This document shows positions 1-10,765 of a stretch of DNA of 55,754 nucleotides, piece by piece. Source of the stretch: Fidelibacterota bacterium (GTDB lineage: Bacteria; Fidelibacterota; Marinisomatia; SCGC-AAA003-L08; TS1B11); NCBI GenBank assembly GCA_020354025.1, contig CP070638.1, forward strand, positions 1,322,388 through 1,378,141. Direction: 5' to 3'. The translations under genes were made by a program, and so were the position numbers. The notes under the pieces were generated by a model. It was not told the origin of the DNA. It ran no database searches and saw only the letters and a list, made by a program, of their open reading frames with translations. Numbering within the stretch: position 1 is the first letter of the stretch; the number at the start of each line of letters is the position of its first letter.

Positions 1-1
1 G

Positions 2-652
2 TCAGGGTCCGAGGAAGGCTTCCAGCGTGCCCTCGAGCTCAGTCAAAGCAGTAGGGATGTCCATGAGTGGTATGCGTTTTACTTAACACAGATGGGCCGC
101 TTTGACGAAGCCATTGCCGAGACTAAGCGTGGTATGGAGCTTGACCCCTTCAATCCCTTAATGAGTGCAAGTTTGGGGTGGACTTACTTCGTGGCCCGCC
201 GCTACGATGAGGCTATTGGTCACCTGAAGAAAGTCGTCGAGCTGGCTCCAGACCTCGCAATGACACATATATGGCTATCCTGGAGCTACCTCATGACAGA
301 GCTATATGGGGAAGCCATTGACGAGGCCGAGCAAGCCTTTTCCTTGGATCCCAACCCGATCACCATCGCATTTCTCGCTTATGCTTATGGGGCATCCGGT
401 AGACGGGACGAGGCGCTGAACCTGCTGGATTCATTGCTGGCGCTATCGACACAATTGTGGCTGGATCCTATCATTGTGGCCTTTGCCTATATGGGAATCG
501 GTGAAAATGATCAAAGCCTGGAATGGCTTGAAAAAGGCTATAAGGAGCGCTCACCCATGCTTGTTCACCTTAGATTGTTTCCCCCGGCCGACCACCTGCG
601 CGCCGATCACCGCTTCCAGGACCTGATGCGTCGGATGAACTACCCGGAGTGA
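2..652 (+). CDS. TPR-repeat protein, C-terminal part (5' truncated by window edge)
   Basis: The frame is open from base 2, so the gene begins before the window and only its last ~216 codons are seen. At least three tetratricopeptide repeats are visible (for example GRFDEAIAETKRGMELDP and RRYDEAIGHLKKVVELAPD), each a ~34-residue helix pair that mediates protein contacts. The tail (WLEKGYKERSPMLVHLR, then DHLRADHRFQDLMRRM) matches the C-terminal signature of large bacterial TPR proteins. In those proteins the TPR array usually follows a winged-helix, adenylate cyclase or Ser/Thr kinase domain. That N-terminal domain lies outside the window, so the molecular role cannot be assigned. The gene is followed by hairpins and then alaS. 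Confidence 0.8.
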   Translation, partial: SGSEEGFQRALELSQSSRDVHEWYAFYLTQMGRFDEAIAETKRGMELDPFNPLMSASLGWTYFVARRYDEAIGHLKKVVELAPDLAMTHIWLSWSYLMTELYGEAIDEAEQAFSLDPNPITIAFLAYAYGASGRRDEALNLLDSLLALSTQLWLDPIIVAFAYMGIGENDQSLEWLEKGYKERSPMLVHLRLFPPADHLRADHRFQDLMRRMNYPE

Positions 653-702
653 GTGTTCGGTTTCAAAACCGCTGAAGCGGTTATAATATGCTTTATCCTT
701 CT

Positions 703-732
703 GTTAGTCCAGGGCTTAAGCCCTGGACTAAC
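703..732. repeat. 30-bp perfect palindrome after the TPR gene
   Basis: Two perfect 15-base arms (GTTAGTCCAGGGCTT and its complement) abut with no loop. A second hairpin, AACCGCT-GA-AGCGGTT, lies just upstream at 667-682 and runs into a TATAAT hexamer at 682-687. There is no T-run, so this is not a classic terminator. Such GGGCTTAAGCCC palindromes are commonly dispersed intergenic elements. It may still stop transcription from the TPR gene or process the alaS leader. The TATAAT could be an alaS -10 box, but no good -35 box is seen. Confidence 0.6.
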
Positions 733-844
733 AATCGCATAACGTATGACGGATTCCCTTCAGGGATTTTCGCTCTATACCAGTATTAAATTCGATCCTT
801 CATAGCAGGCACTGAAGAACGTAAGTTCAACGGGAAAAAATCGC

Positions 845-3478
<2,634 letters not shown>

Positions 3479-3483
3479 GCCCA

Positions 3484-4941
3484 GTGAGCGACGCCCCCCT
3501 GCTCATTTTCGACCGCTCCGTTCCGGGACGGGTTGGACTCAGCCTGCCGAAGTCCGATGTCCCGCCGGTAGAGCCAGCTGAGGTTTTGCCCGCCCACCTG
3601 CTGCGCAAGGTCCCGGCGCAGCTGCCGGAAGTATCCGAGCCGCAGATAGTGCGTCACTATATCAACCTGTCCACCAGGAACCACCATGTGGACAGGAACC
3701 TCTACCCGTTGGGCAGCTGCACCATGAAGTACAATCCCAAGGTGAACGACGCCATGGCGGGCTTGCCGGGCTTCAGCGGATTGCATCCCGGACAGTCCGA
3801 GGCTGCCTGTCAGGGTGCTCTGGCATTGATGTACCGGCTTGAACAAGCCCTGGTAAAGATAACCGGTATGAGCCGCTTTACCCTCCAGCCGGCGGCGGGC
3901 TCACAGGGTGAAATGGTGGGTGTGCTCATTATGCGGAAGTATCATGAAACCAAGGGATCCCGTCGCAAATATGTGATCATTCCCGAATCAGCCCATGGCA
4001 CCAATCCCGCCAGTGTTGTCATGGCCGGCTACGAGACACTGAAGGTTGCCACTGACGGGCGCGGGCGAGTGGACCTGGAGGACCTTCAGGGCAAGCTCAG
4101 CGACGAAGTGGCGGGTATGATGCTCACCCAGCCCAACACCCTCGGCCTGTTCGAGGACGAGATCGTCAGCATCACTGGACTCGTCCACGGCGTTGACGGC
4201 ATAATGTACATGGACGGGGCCAATCTCAACGCCCTGATCGGCCTGACCCGTCCGGCGGATATGGGCTTTGATATTACCCACATCAACCTGCACAAGACCT
4301 TTTCTACGCCCCACGGTGGTGGCGGCCCCGGCTCCGGTCCCATCGGCGTGGTAGAGCGGCTGGCGGAGTTCCTGCCCCGGCCGCTGGTTGAAGCCTGTTC
4401 CGATGGTACCCACAGGTGGGACGACGTCGGGCCGAATAGCATCGGCCGGGTGCTCTCGTTTTATGGCAATTTCGCCATGATGGTGCAGGCCTATGCCTAT
4501 ATCCTCAGCCTGGGCGAGGAGGGGCTGAAAAGCGTCTCCCGCCGGGCCGTGCTGAACGCCAACTACCTAAAGACCCGTCTGGTGGATATTTTCGACCTGC
4601 CTTTCGGAGAAGGCATCATGCACGAGTTCGTCCTCTCCGGCAGCCGGCAGAAAGAGCGCGGTGTCAAGACCCTGGACCTGGCCAAAGCCCTGCTGGACTA
4701 TGGCTTCCACGCGCCGACGATCTACTTCCCCCTGGTGGTGCCCGAGGCCCTCATGATCGAGCCAACCGAGTCCGAGACCAGGGCCACCCTGGACCGCTTT
4801 GCAGCAGTCATGCATGAGCTCGACCGTCTTATCGACGACGATCCGGATAGCCTCCTGGAGGCCCCGCGGAACACCCCCGTCGGCCGCCTGGACGAGACCC
4901 GCGCCAACCGTCAGCTGGACGTGCGCTGGCGCGGACCGTAG
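3484..4941 (+). CDS. gcvPB: Glycine dehydrogenase (decarboxylating) subunit 2
   Basis: C-terminal half-subunit of the two-chain P-protein of the glycine cleavage system, which decarboxylates glycine with pyridoxal phosphate and loads the aminomethyl group on lipoyl-GcvH. The PLP lysine sits in HINLHKTFSTPHGGGGPG. Other family blocks are YPLGSCTMKYNPK near residue 75 and PTESETRATLDRF near the end. At 485 residues it has the normal length. The start is a GTG five bases after the alaS stop; no other start fits the conserved N-terminus. Its partner gcvPA and gcvT/gcvH are not in the window, so the system must be split across the genome or continue elsewhere. Confidence 0.95.
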   Translation: MSDAPLLIFDRSVPGRVGLSLPKSDVPPVEPAEVLPAHLLRKVPAQLPEVSEPQIVRHYINLSTRNHHVDRNLYPLGSCTMKYNPKVNDAMAGLPGFSGLHPGQSEAACQGALALMYRLEQALVKITGMSRFTLQPAAGSQGEMVGVLIMRKYHETKGSRRKYVIIPESAHGTNPASVVMAGYETLKVATDGRGRVDLEDLQGKLSDEVAGMMLTQPNTLGLFEDEIVSITGLVHGVDGIMYMDGANLNALIGLTRPADMGFDITHINLHKTFSTPHGGGGPGSGPIGVVERLAEFLPRPLVEACSDGTHRWDDVGPNSIGRVLSFYGNFAMMVQAYAYILSLGEEGLKSVSRRAVLNANYLKTRLVDIFDLPFGEGIMHEFVLSGSRQKERGVKTLDLAKALLDYGFHAPTIYFPLVVPEALMIEPTESETRATLDRFAAVMHELDRLIDDDPDSLLEAPRNTPVGRLDETRANRQLDVRWRGP

Positions 4942-4953
4942 CATCACCCTGAG

Positions 4954-4974
4954 CGCCGTCGCCGTGCGATGGCG
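4954..4974 (+). terminator. Weak hairpin after gcvPB
   Basis: CGCCGTCG and CGATGGCG pair with one G-U/mismatch around a 5-base loop, 12 bases after the gcvPB stop, followed by TGTTTG. The T-run is poor, so this is only a candidate terminator for the alaS-gcvPB unit. Confidence 0.3.
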
Positions 4975-5063
4975 TGTTTGAATTGCATTAAATGCCCTTC
5001 GAGTATTCCTCTTTTCTACTCAGGGAAAGCCCAGGCGCGACCACTTCTATCTCTAACTACTCC

Positions 5064-5095
5064 TTGGCTTTATATAGTAAATGGCATTACCTTTA
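5064..5095 (+). promoter_or_regulatory. Bacteroidota-type promoter, copy A
   Basis: TTG (5064-5066), a 21-base spacer, then TACCTTTA (5088-5095), close to the -33 TTTG / -7 TAnnTTTG consensus of Bacteroidota primary sigma factors. The surrounding ~75 bases are recognisably the same as those before the next two paralogues, which supports function. The predicted transcript start lies about 35-40 bases before the ATG at 5138. Confidence 0.6.
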
Positions 5096-5137
5096 TATAG
5101 CCCTATCAATTATTATCATAAATGTCACGAGGTGACA

Positions 5138-6307
5138 ATGCACGGTTTCCACTATACCAGCCGGTCTCTTATGGGCTTGATCCTCGCCGGTATAGTACTC
5201 TTCCACGTGAGTCCTCTACCAGCTCAGAATATACCCATGGCCGTGATAGAGTTGGAGGGAGTCGGAATATCGCGGGCCGTAGCAACCACCCTGACTGATA
5301 GACTGCGCAGTGAGCTCCTCCGTTTGGGCACCTTCGATGTGATCGCACGGGGCAAGATGGAGAACACACTTGCCGGGCATTACTTCCGACAGACTGGTTG
5401 TATTACTGATGAATGCCTGATAAGAGCTGGTGGTCTTGTGGGTGCCTGGCTGGTAGCGGGTGGTCGTATCAGCCGGAAAGGGACCGTGTACACCGTCTCC
5501 GCCCGATTGATTGATGTTGAGACCGGGCAGGTACTGGGGGTCTCTCATTTTGAACTGCAAGGCGGCATTGATGACCTGCTGAACTTCGGAATGAAGCGGG
5601 CAGCACTGCTGCTGTCAGGTGACCAGGAGGGCGCCCGGCAATTGGCCGAACAGCAGATATATCAGCCTGCTACGCCGGCAACTCGTACCGGGAGTACCTC
5701 CGCCCGGCAGAGACAATTGGCTGTATCGGCGCGTCCCGCCGATACCAAGCCTCGCCGGTGGCAATCACGCATTGGAGCATGGGAAAGCGAATATGACTTC
5801 TGTTTTTCATTGCCTTTCTCATACAATTTAGAGGGTGACCTTAACCTGGGGAGTACTAGGCTACAACGAGTTGTCTCGGGAGGGTACCTCTACCGTAGCT
5901 ATTATGAGGGGGAATATGAGGACTATAGGGAGAGTGAAGGTCTCCTGTATGGTATGCTGGAGTTCCACAAGAATTGGAGTTCGAGCACAGGCAACTCGGG
6001 AGTATCCGCTTATTTGGGTATTGGATGTGGTTCTGGTTTTTATGAGTCGTATGATGAAGAGTATTACTACGTGGACGGGGATGGATATGATGAGATTGTT
6101 TCCTTCCTATTTACGGTTGGCGCTCAGGCTAGAGCCCGGCTGCTCCCGGTTCTCCCGACCTTGGTCGGCGATATCAGTCTGGTAGTTACTCCAAATTATG
6201 GAGCATCGACCGTCCTGACGGTTGGCGGGCAGGGCAGCTTCGTCCAGTTGGCTTCCGTATGGGGTTTTATATTTTTCATGATCTTATCGGCCGAGGGAGG
6301 CTTCTAG
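5138..6307 (+). CDS. CsgG-like secreted protein, tandem paralogue 1
   Basis: 389 residues. A signal peptide (LMGLILAGIVLFHVSPLPAQ) precedes a ~150-residue domain of the CsgG/TolB-N/LpoB type (NIPMAVIELEGVGIS, RLRSELLRLGTFDVIARG, TVSARLIDVETGQVLGVS). Related domains occur in envelope proteins such as curli secretion CsgG and PBP activator LpoB. A conserved cysteine pair sits in GCITDECL. The C-terminal half alternates hydrophobic strands with Tyr/Asp/Glu-rich loops and looks like a small outer-membrane beta-barrel. The ATG at 5138 was chosen over 5081 because GAGGTGAC precedes it, it gives the signal peptide, and the paralogues start at the same point. It is the most divergent copy (IARG replaces VxRG). 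Exact function unknown. Confidence 0.75.
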   Translation: MHGFHYTSRSLMGLILAGIVLFHVSPLPAQNIPMAVIELEGVGISRAVATTLTDRLRSELLRLGTFDVIARGKMENTLAGHYFRQTGCITDECLIRAGGLVGAWLVAGGRISRKGTVYTVSARLIDVETGQVLGVSHFELQGGIDDLLNFGMKRAALLLSGDQEGARQLAEQQIYQPATPATRTGSTSARQRQLAVSARPADTKPRRWQSRIGAWESEYDFCFSLPFSYNLEGDLNLGSTRLQRVVSGGYLYRSYYEGEYEDYRESEGLLYGMLEFHKNWSSSTGNSGVSAYLGIGCGSGFYESYDEEYYYVDGDGYDEIVSFLFTVGAQARARLLPVLPTLVGDISLVVTPNYGASTVLTVGGQGSFVQLASVWGFIFFMILSAEGGF

Positions 6308-6391
6308 AGTAATACTGCAGCAAATCATCTCTATTGTGTTACTGATATGATCATTATACTTTGCTCACGACAACGTTTCACCATCTCCCCC

Positions 6392-6423
6392 TTTGGCTTT
6401 GTCCACATAAGTCATTACCTTTA
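6392..6423 (+). promoter_or_regulatory. Bacteroidota-type promoter, copy B
   Basis: TTTG (6392-6395), exactly 20 bases, then TACCTTTA (6416-6423). The sequence between and after the boxes (CATAAGTCATTACC, then ATTCTCACGTA) is shared with copy C. The predicted start of transcription is ~35 bases before the ATG at 6467. Confidence 0.65.
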
Positions 6424-6466
6424 GCCACCCATCATCAGCGATTCTCACGTATATCATGAGGAGACA

Positions 6467-7624
6467 ATGACACGTCCACGTCGCACGATTCGTTATTATT
6501 TGGGCTTTTTACTGACGGGTACGTTCCTGTTCCAGGTGACGCTCCTCCCCGCCCAGAGTATACCTATTGCTGTGCTGGACTTTGACGGCTTTGGCATATC
6601 TCAGACCGAGGCTATCGCCCTCTCTAATCGGTTGCGAAATGAGCTCTTCAAGCTGGGTACCTTTGAGGTGGTTGACCGGGGGATGATGGAGAGTATCCTG
6701 GCTGAGCAGGACTTCCAGATGGCGGGGTGTACCTCGAATGAATGCCTGGTTGAGGTGGGCCAGCTTCTGGGTGCCCGGCAGATGGTGGGCGGAAGCATCA
6801 GCAAGGTGGGGGAGACCTTCACGGTTTCGGCCCGAATTGTCGATGTGGAGACCGGGAAGGTGCTCCGGGTCTCGGATTACGACCTGCAGGGTGATCTGGA
6901 CCTACTGCTTACACGGGGGATGGGTGTAGTGGCCGCCCGCCTGGGGGCCGCCGAAGCGCCACGGGCCCCGGACAAACCTCCGTCAGTGCGTGAAACCGAT
7001 CTGGGAGCCATCTCCCCGCCAGCGACTTCCGTCCAAACCCACCCCTGGCAGCCGCTCATCGGATTGACTCCCCGAGGCCAGGAGTCCTTATCAATGTTGC
7101 TTAGCTATGACATCCCCGCGAAGTGGCGCCTGTGGCTGGTCGATATACAGCCCTTTCTCTCCATTGGCTCCCTGCACCAGGGCTATTACGCCAGTGATTT
7201 CGATATAGCTGACAGCAGCGGGTGGTCCGAAGATGAATATGAGGACATGTATTATGGTCTGTTGGGCGTTGCCGCCCGGTGGGCCACCCCTGACGAAAGC
7301 CTGCGCCTGGCGGCCTATATTGCAACCGGAGCGGGCATCTTTGATTATTATTACTACTTTGAAAGTTATCAGGAGTTTAGCGGAATATATGAAACGCTCG
7401 ATTATAGCTCCGATGAAGACGGGGGGCTTGGCTGGATCTTTACGACTGGGGCTCAGGTAGTTGCAAAACTGCCGGTCATCCCCACCTTGGTTATCGATAC
7501 CCGCTTCTTATTGACACCGGTCTTGGGTCCTTCCATGGCCGTATCGCTGGGAATGCAGCTGAATACCTGGCAGGTGGGGATTGTTGCCGGTGGTTTTCTC
7601 ATGATACTTATTGGTGCTGATTAG
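6467..7624 (+). CDS. CsgG-like secreted protein, tandem paralogue 2
   Basis: 385 residues with the architecture of its neighbours: signal peptide ending FQVTLLPAQ, a CsgG/TolB-N-like domain (SIPIAVLDFDGFGIS, RLRNELFKLGTFEVVDRG, GGSISKVGETFTVSARIVDVETGK), the cysteine pair GCTSNECL, a Pro-rich linker near residues 165-190, and a Tyr/Asp-rich barrel-like C-terminus. The start codon follows GAGGAGAC at a good distance. The N-terminal domain is closer to paralogue 3 than to paralogue 1, while the C-terminal halves have diverged strongly. This suggests that the conserved half has a common envelope role and the barrel half is specialised. The substrate or partner cannot be told from sequence. Confidence 0.75.
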   Translation: MTRPRRTIRYYLGFLLTGTFLFQVTLLPAQSIPIAVLDFDGFGISQTEAIALSNRLRNELFKLGTFEVVDRGMMESILAEQDFQMAGCTSNECLVEVGQLLGARQMVGGSISKVGETFTVSARIVDVETGKVLRVSDYDLQGDLDLLLTRGMGVVAARLGAAEAPRAPDKPPSVRETDLGAISPPATSVQTHPWQPLIGLTPRGQESLSMLLSYDIPAKWRLWLVDIQPFLSIGSLHQGYYASDFDIADSSGWSEDEYEDMYYGLLGVAARWATPDESLRLAAYIATGAGIFDYYYYFESYQEFSGIYETLDYSSDEDGGLGWIFTTGAQVVAKLPVIPTLVIDTRFLLTPVLGPSMAVSLGMQLNTWQVGIVAGGFLMILIGAD

Positions 7625-7647
7625 ATCATTCCCTTCATATCTCGTAC

Positions 7648-7678
7648 TTGGCTTTGTACGCATAAGTCATTACCTTTG
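7648..7678 (+). promoter_or_regulatory. Bacteroidota-type promoter, copy C
   Basis: TTG (7648-7650), exactly 20 bases, then TACCTTTG (7671-7678), a full match to TAnnTTTG. It is nearly identical to copy B over about 70 bases, including the leader up to the start codon, so the duplication unit included promoter and gene. Confidence 0.7.
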
Positions 7679-7720
7679 CCTACCCTCATCAGCAATTCTC
7701 ACGTAAGTCAAGAGGTAACG

Positions 7721-8731
7721 ATGACACGTCCACGCTTAATAATGAAGTCCTATTCGAGCCTACTACTTGCCGGTGGCGTCCTGTTCCAGATGACATTCCT
7801 CCCCGCCCAGAATATCCCCATCGCAGTCATGGATTTTGACGGCCGGGGGATCAGCGATATCGAGGCCTCCGCCCTGACAGACCGCCTGCGCAATGAGCTC
7901 TTCCGGCTGGGTGCCTTCGAGGTGGTCGAACGCGGTTTGATGGAGAATATCCTCACCGAGCAGGACTTCCAGCTGACCGGCTGCACCTCCAACGAGTGCC
8001 TGGTGGAAGTGGGCCGCCTGCTGGGTGCCCGGCAGATCGTGGGGGGGAGCATAAGTAAAGTCGGCGGAACCTTCACCGTCTCGGCCCGGCTGGTGGATGT
8101 CGAGACCGGGAAAGTGCTGGGGGTTTCGGACTTTGACCTGCGCGGCGAGCTTGATGACATGCTGACGACCGGAATGCAGCAGGTAGCGGTTATGTTATCG
8201 GGAGAGCAGGCCGTTGCGGAACGGCAAGTCCAGACCTTCGAACCTCCCCGGCCCAGGCGGGCAGTTGTTTCGGGGCGTACCCCTTGGCAGGTACTCATCG
8301 GTATTCCTGCCGGGGAGGGAGGATATGGCGCCGAGGCGTCCAAGTTTATCGGTAGCGGCTGGCCCATAGGACCGGTTCACCTGCGACCGGCGTTCTCTGG
8401 AGGGCTTCTTGATCGGTGGTGGGAAGACACGGAGTACGAAGAATACTACTACGATTTCCGAGGGTACCTGTCCCTGACAGGGCATGGGGTTATGGAAAGG
8501 GATCGCATCGGTGGAAGTATATATCTAGGGCTTGGCCTGAGTGTGGGTGAGTATTGGGAGGAAGTTGAGGGGGATGATTGGTACAGCGATGAAATGGAAT
8601 TGCTGCTCTCCTTGGGCGCGCAACTGAGGCTGCGATTCATCGACACGCTTCATCTCCTGGCCGACACCCGGATAGTCTCTACCTCCAACTACGGGGCATC
8701 CTTCATGTTTCAAGTCGGGCTCCAGCGTTAG
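7721..8731 (+). CDS. CsgG-like secreted protein, tandem paralogue 3
   Basis: 336 residues. A signal peptide (SSLLLAGGVLFQMTFLPAQ) is followed by the CsgG/TolB-N-like domain (NIPIAVMDFDGRGIS, NELFRLGAFEVVERG, GCTSNECLVEVGRLLGARQ, TVSARLVDVETGKVLGVS) and a shorter barrel-like C-terminus with YEEYYYDF and a final amphipathic strand. The ATG at 7721 was taken rather than an earlier in-frame ATG at 7676, because AGAGGTAAC precedes it and the N-terminus MTRPR matches paralogue 2. The leader and promoter are duplicated as well. No known substrate; likely periplasmic or outer-membrane. Confidence 0.75.
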   Translation: MTRPRLIMKSYSSLLLAGGVLFQMTFLPAQNIPIAVMDFDGRGISDIEASALTDRLRNELFRLGAFEVVERGLMENILTEQDFQLTGCTSNECLVEVGRLLGARQIVGGSISKVGGTFTVSARLVDVETGKVLGVSDFDLRGELDDMLTTGMQQVAVMLSGEQAVAERQVQTFEPPRPRRAVVSGRTPWQVLIGIPAGEGGYGAEASKFIGSGWPIGPVHLRPAFSGGLLDRWWEDTEYEEYYYDFRGYLSLTGHGVMERDRIGGSIYLGLGLSVGEYWEEVEGDDWYSDEMELLLSLGAQLRLRFIDTLHLLADTRIVSTSNYGASFMFQVGLQR

Positions 8732-8952
8732 GGACAGGTTCATTTGTAGTCTAATTCCCCTATAAACGGTAGTGATGATGTATTGCTGTCGCGCTAATCA
8801 CTTATTACCGGTGTTTCCTCGTGTGATTCTCCTTTATAGCCGGGTCTCAGTATTGCTAGCCCAAATCCTTTACTTAGATCAGAACAGACCACGGAGGCCG
8901 TCGGCCTCTACGGCCAGGTTTAGCACTTATGTTTAGGAATTGGGGCTAGAGG

Positions 8953-8980
8953 CTCGAAACTAGGAACTCGAAACTGGAAA
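8953..8980. repeat. 14-bp tandem repeat before ridA
   Basis: CTCGAAACTAGGAA followed directly by CTCGAAACTGGAAA, with a partial third unit CTC. It lies in the 263-base gap between paralogue 3 and ridA. The gap also holds a GAGGCC-GTC-GGCCTC hairpin at 8894-8908 and a short stretch (8890-8922) resembling the 5' end of ridA. Confidence 0.6.
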
Positions 8981-8994
8981 CTCATAGACCAACC

Positions 8995-9375
8995 ATGCGC
9001 ACCATCATCCATACTGACAAAGCCCCGAAAGCCGTCGGCCCTTATAGCCAGGCCGTATGCTGCGGCGAGCTGATCTTCACCGCCGGGCAGATACCCCTTG
9101 ATCCCTCCACCGGCAAACTGGTTGACTGCCCCTTCGAAGAGCAGGTTGAGCAGGTTCTGCGGAACCTGTCCGGCATCCTCACCGCCGGTGGCAGTGACCT
9201 TGACCACGTAATTAAGTTCACCGTCTTCCTCAGCGACTTGAGCAACTTTCCAATCCTTAACCAGGTCTTCGAGAAACACTTTACCAAGGACCCGCCGGCC
9301 CGCTCGGCCGTGCAGGTGGCGGCCCTGCCCCTGGGGGCCGAAGTGGAAATCGAAGCGGTGGCGCTGAGAGAATGA
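8995..9375 (+). CDS. ridA: RidA-family enamine/imine deaminase
   Basis: 126 residues, the normal length for the trimeric RidA/YjgF/YER057c family, which hydrolyses reactive 2-aminoacrylate and other enamines made by PLP enzymes. Family blocks: KAVGPYSQAV, GQIPLDPSTGKL, and PARSAVQVAALPLGAEVEIEAVA, with the substrate-binding arginine in PARSAVQV and the closing glutamate. It overlaps the following lipid kinase gene by four bases (ATGA), indicating translational coupling. Cytoplasmic. The presence of gcvPB and serine-synthesis PLP enzymes elsewhere in the window fits, but does not prove, a shared role. Confidence 0.93.
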   Translation: MRTIIHTDKAPKAVGPYSQAVCCGELIFTAGQIPLDPSTGKLVDCPFEEQVEQVLRNLSGILTAGGSDLDHVIKFTVFLSDLSNFPILNQVFEKHFTKDPPARSAVQVAALPLGAEVEIEAVALRE

Positions 9376-10256
9376 AGCAGGTCCTCGTCATCGCCAATCC
9401 GGCCGCCTCCCGTGGTGGGGCGGTCAAAGCGCTGGTGAAGGTACGCAAGCTTGCCAAGGCGCATAAGGACTGCTGCGATTTCGACTTCATGGTAACCGAG
9501 AATCCCTTGCACGCCACCGAGCTGGCCCGGACCCACGCGCGCGACTACGACCTGGTGGCCGCCTTTGGCGGTGATGGTACCGTCAACGAAGTGGTACAAG
9601 GTCTGGTTGGCGGGAATACCCCGCTGGCGGTGATCCCCTTCGGGACGGGCAATGACTTTGCCCGCAGCGCCGGAATACCGATAGGCCTCGAGGAAGCCAT
9701 TGGAGTGCTTTGTCGCGGGACACCTGCGCCGATTGATCTAGGCTTTGTCAATGGGCGCTATTTTGTCAATGCGACGGGCATAGGCTTTGATGGGCGGGCC
9801 AACTACGAGGCTGAGCAGATCACGTGGCTCAAGGGACCGCCAGCCATCTTGCTGGCCATTTTTCGTACTCTCAGGTACTGGAAAGCCGTTCCAATGACCC
9901 TGGCCGTTGACGGCCAGACCATCTCAAGCGTGTCCTACCTTGTTGGCATCGGCAATGGGCCATTCATCGGCGGGGGACTGAAACTTACCCCCGATGCCCG
10001 CGTTGACGATGGAAAGCTGAGCGTTTGCCACGTGGCTGATATCTCACCCCTCAAGGTCATTTTAAATTTTGGCCGTCTCAAGACGGGTACTATTGGTAAA
10101 CTCTCGGAAGTGACCCATTTGTCAGGTGCCAATATCATCGTAGAGAGCGAGCTCCCCATGCCGGTGCACGTGGACGGGGAGGTGCAAGGCCTGGATATCC
10201 ACAAGCTTGATATACGGATATTGCCCAAGGCCATCCAGCTGGTGCGGAATCCTTAG
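9372..10256 (+). CDS. Diacylglycerol/lipid kinase family protein (YegS/BmrU type)
   Basis: 294 residues, typical for the YegS/Rv2252/BmrU lipid kinases. The N-terminal nucleotide-binding domain shows NPAASRGGAVKAL, the catalytic-loop signature FGGDGTVNEVVQGL and IPFGTGNDFARSAGIP. The C-terminal beta domain contains GNGPFIGGGLKLTPDARVDDGKL and HVDGEVQG. It transfers phosphate from ATP to diacylglycerol or a related membrane lipid at the cytoplasmic face. It overlaps ridA by 4 bases, and its stop codon shares one base with the GTG of the next gene (TAGTG). Confidence 0.92.
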   Translation: MKQVLVIANPAASRGGAVKALVKVRKLAKAHKDCCDFDFMVTENPLHATELARTHARDYDLVAAFGGDGTVNEVVQGLVGGNTPLAVIPFGTGNDFARSAGIPIGLEEAIGVLCRGTPAPIDLGFVNGRYFVNATGIGFDGRANYEAEQITWLKGPPAILLAIFRTLRYWKAVPMTLAVDGQTISSVSYLVGIGNGPFIGGGLKLTPDARVDDGKLSVCHVADISPLKVILNFGRLKTGTIGKLSEVTHLSGANIIVESELPMPVHVDGEVQGLDIHKLDIRILPKAIQLVRNP

Positions 10257-10765
10257 TGAGAACACTAAACTGCCTGTTGTTTGTGGTGGTGCTGGCCACA
10301 GTCTTTCCTGGTTCTGCTAGAGGGCAGACAGAGGCAGATTCGACGGCGCAGCCTGACACTACTCAGCGCACACCCAATCCCCGGACCGCCCTCATGCTGG
10401 GATTGATCCCCGGCGGGGGACAGATCTATAACGGGATCTATGACGGGATCAACGATGGGAAATGGTTAAACGGGAAATGGTTGAAAGCTCTCATCGTGGT
10501 AGCCGTAGATGGATACTATATTCGTCTGTTTCAACAGAACAGGGACTATTATAATCGTTACGATGAGTTCGATCCCCCATTGCCATTTGAAAGGGAACAT
10601 TATCTTGGTGAGCGAAACAGGTTAGCCTGGCGGGTCTTGTTTGTCTATATTCTCGGCTTGTTGGATGGCTATATAGACGCACATTTGAGTACTTTTCCGC
10701 CAGATTCGTCGTATCAGGCCCAATCACTACCGCCATCCAACCAGCCTGTTGAGGAGGATCAATGA
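10256..10765 (+). CDS. DUF5683 domain membrane protein
   Basis: 169 residues, starting at GTG overlapping the kinase stop by one base. A cleavable signal peptide (CLLFVVVLATVFPGSARG) precedes a low-complexity Thr/Asp linker. Next comes the DUF5683 signature NPRTALMLGLIPGGGQIYNG, then two hydrophobic segments and the closing DGYIDAHLSTF, where a hallmark 'DAHL' occurs. DUF5683 proteins are widespread in Bacteroidota and relatives, envelope-located and of unknown function. It overlaps the transporter gene by four bases (ATGA), so it belongs to the ridA-kinase-transporter operon. Confidence 0.85.
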   Translation: MRTLNCLLFVVVLATVFPGSARGQTEADSTAQPDTTQRTPNPRTALMLGLIPGGGQIYNGIYDGINDGKWLNGKWLKALIVVAVDGYYIRLFQQNRDYYNRYDEFDPPLPFEREHYLGERNRLAWRVLFVYILGLLDGYIDAHLSTFPPDSSYQAQSLPPSNQPVEEDQ

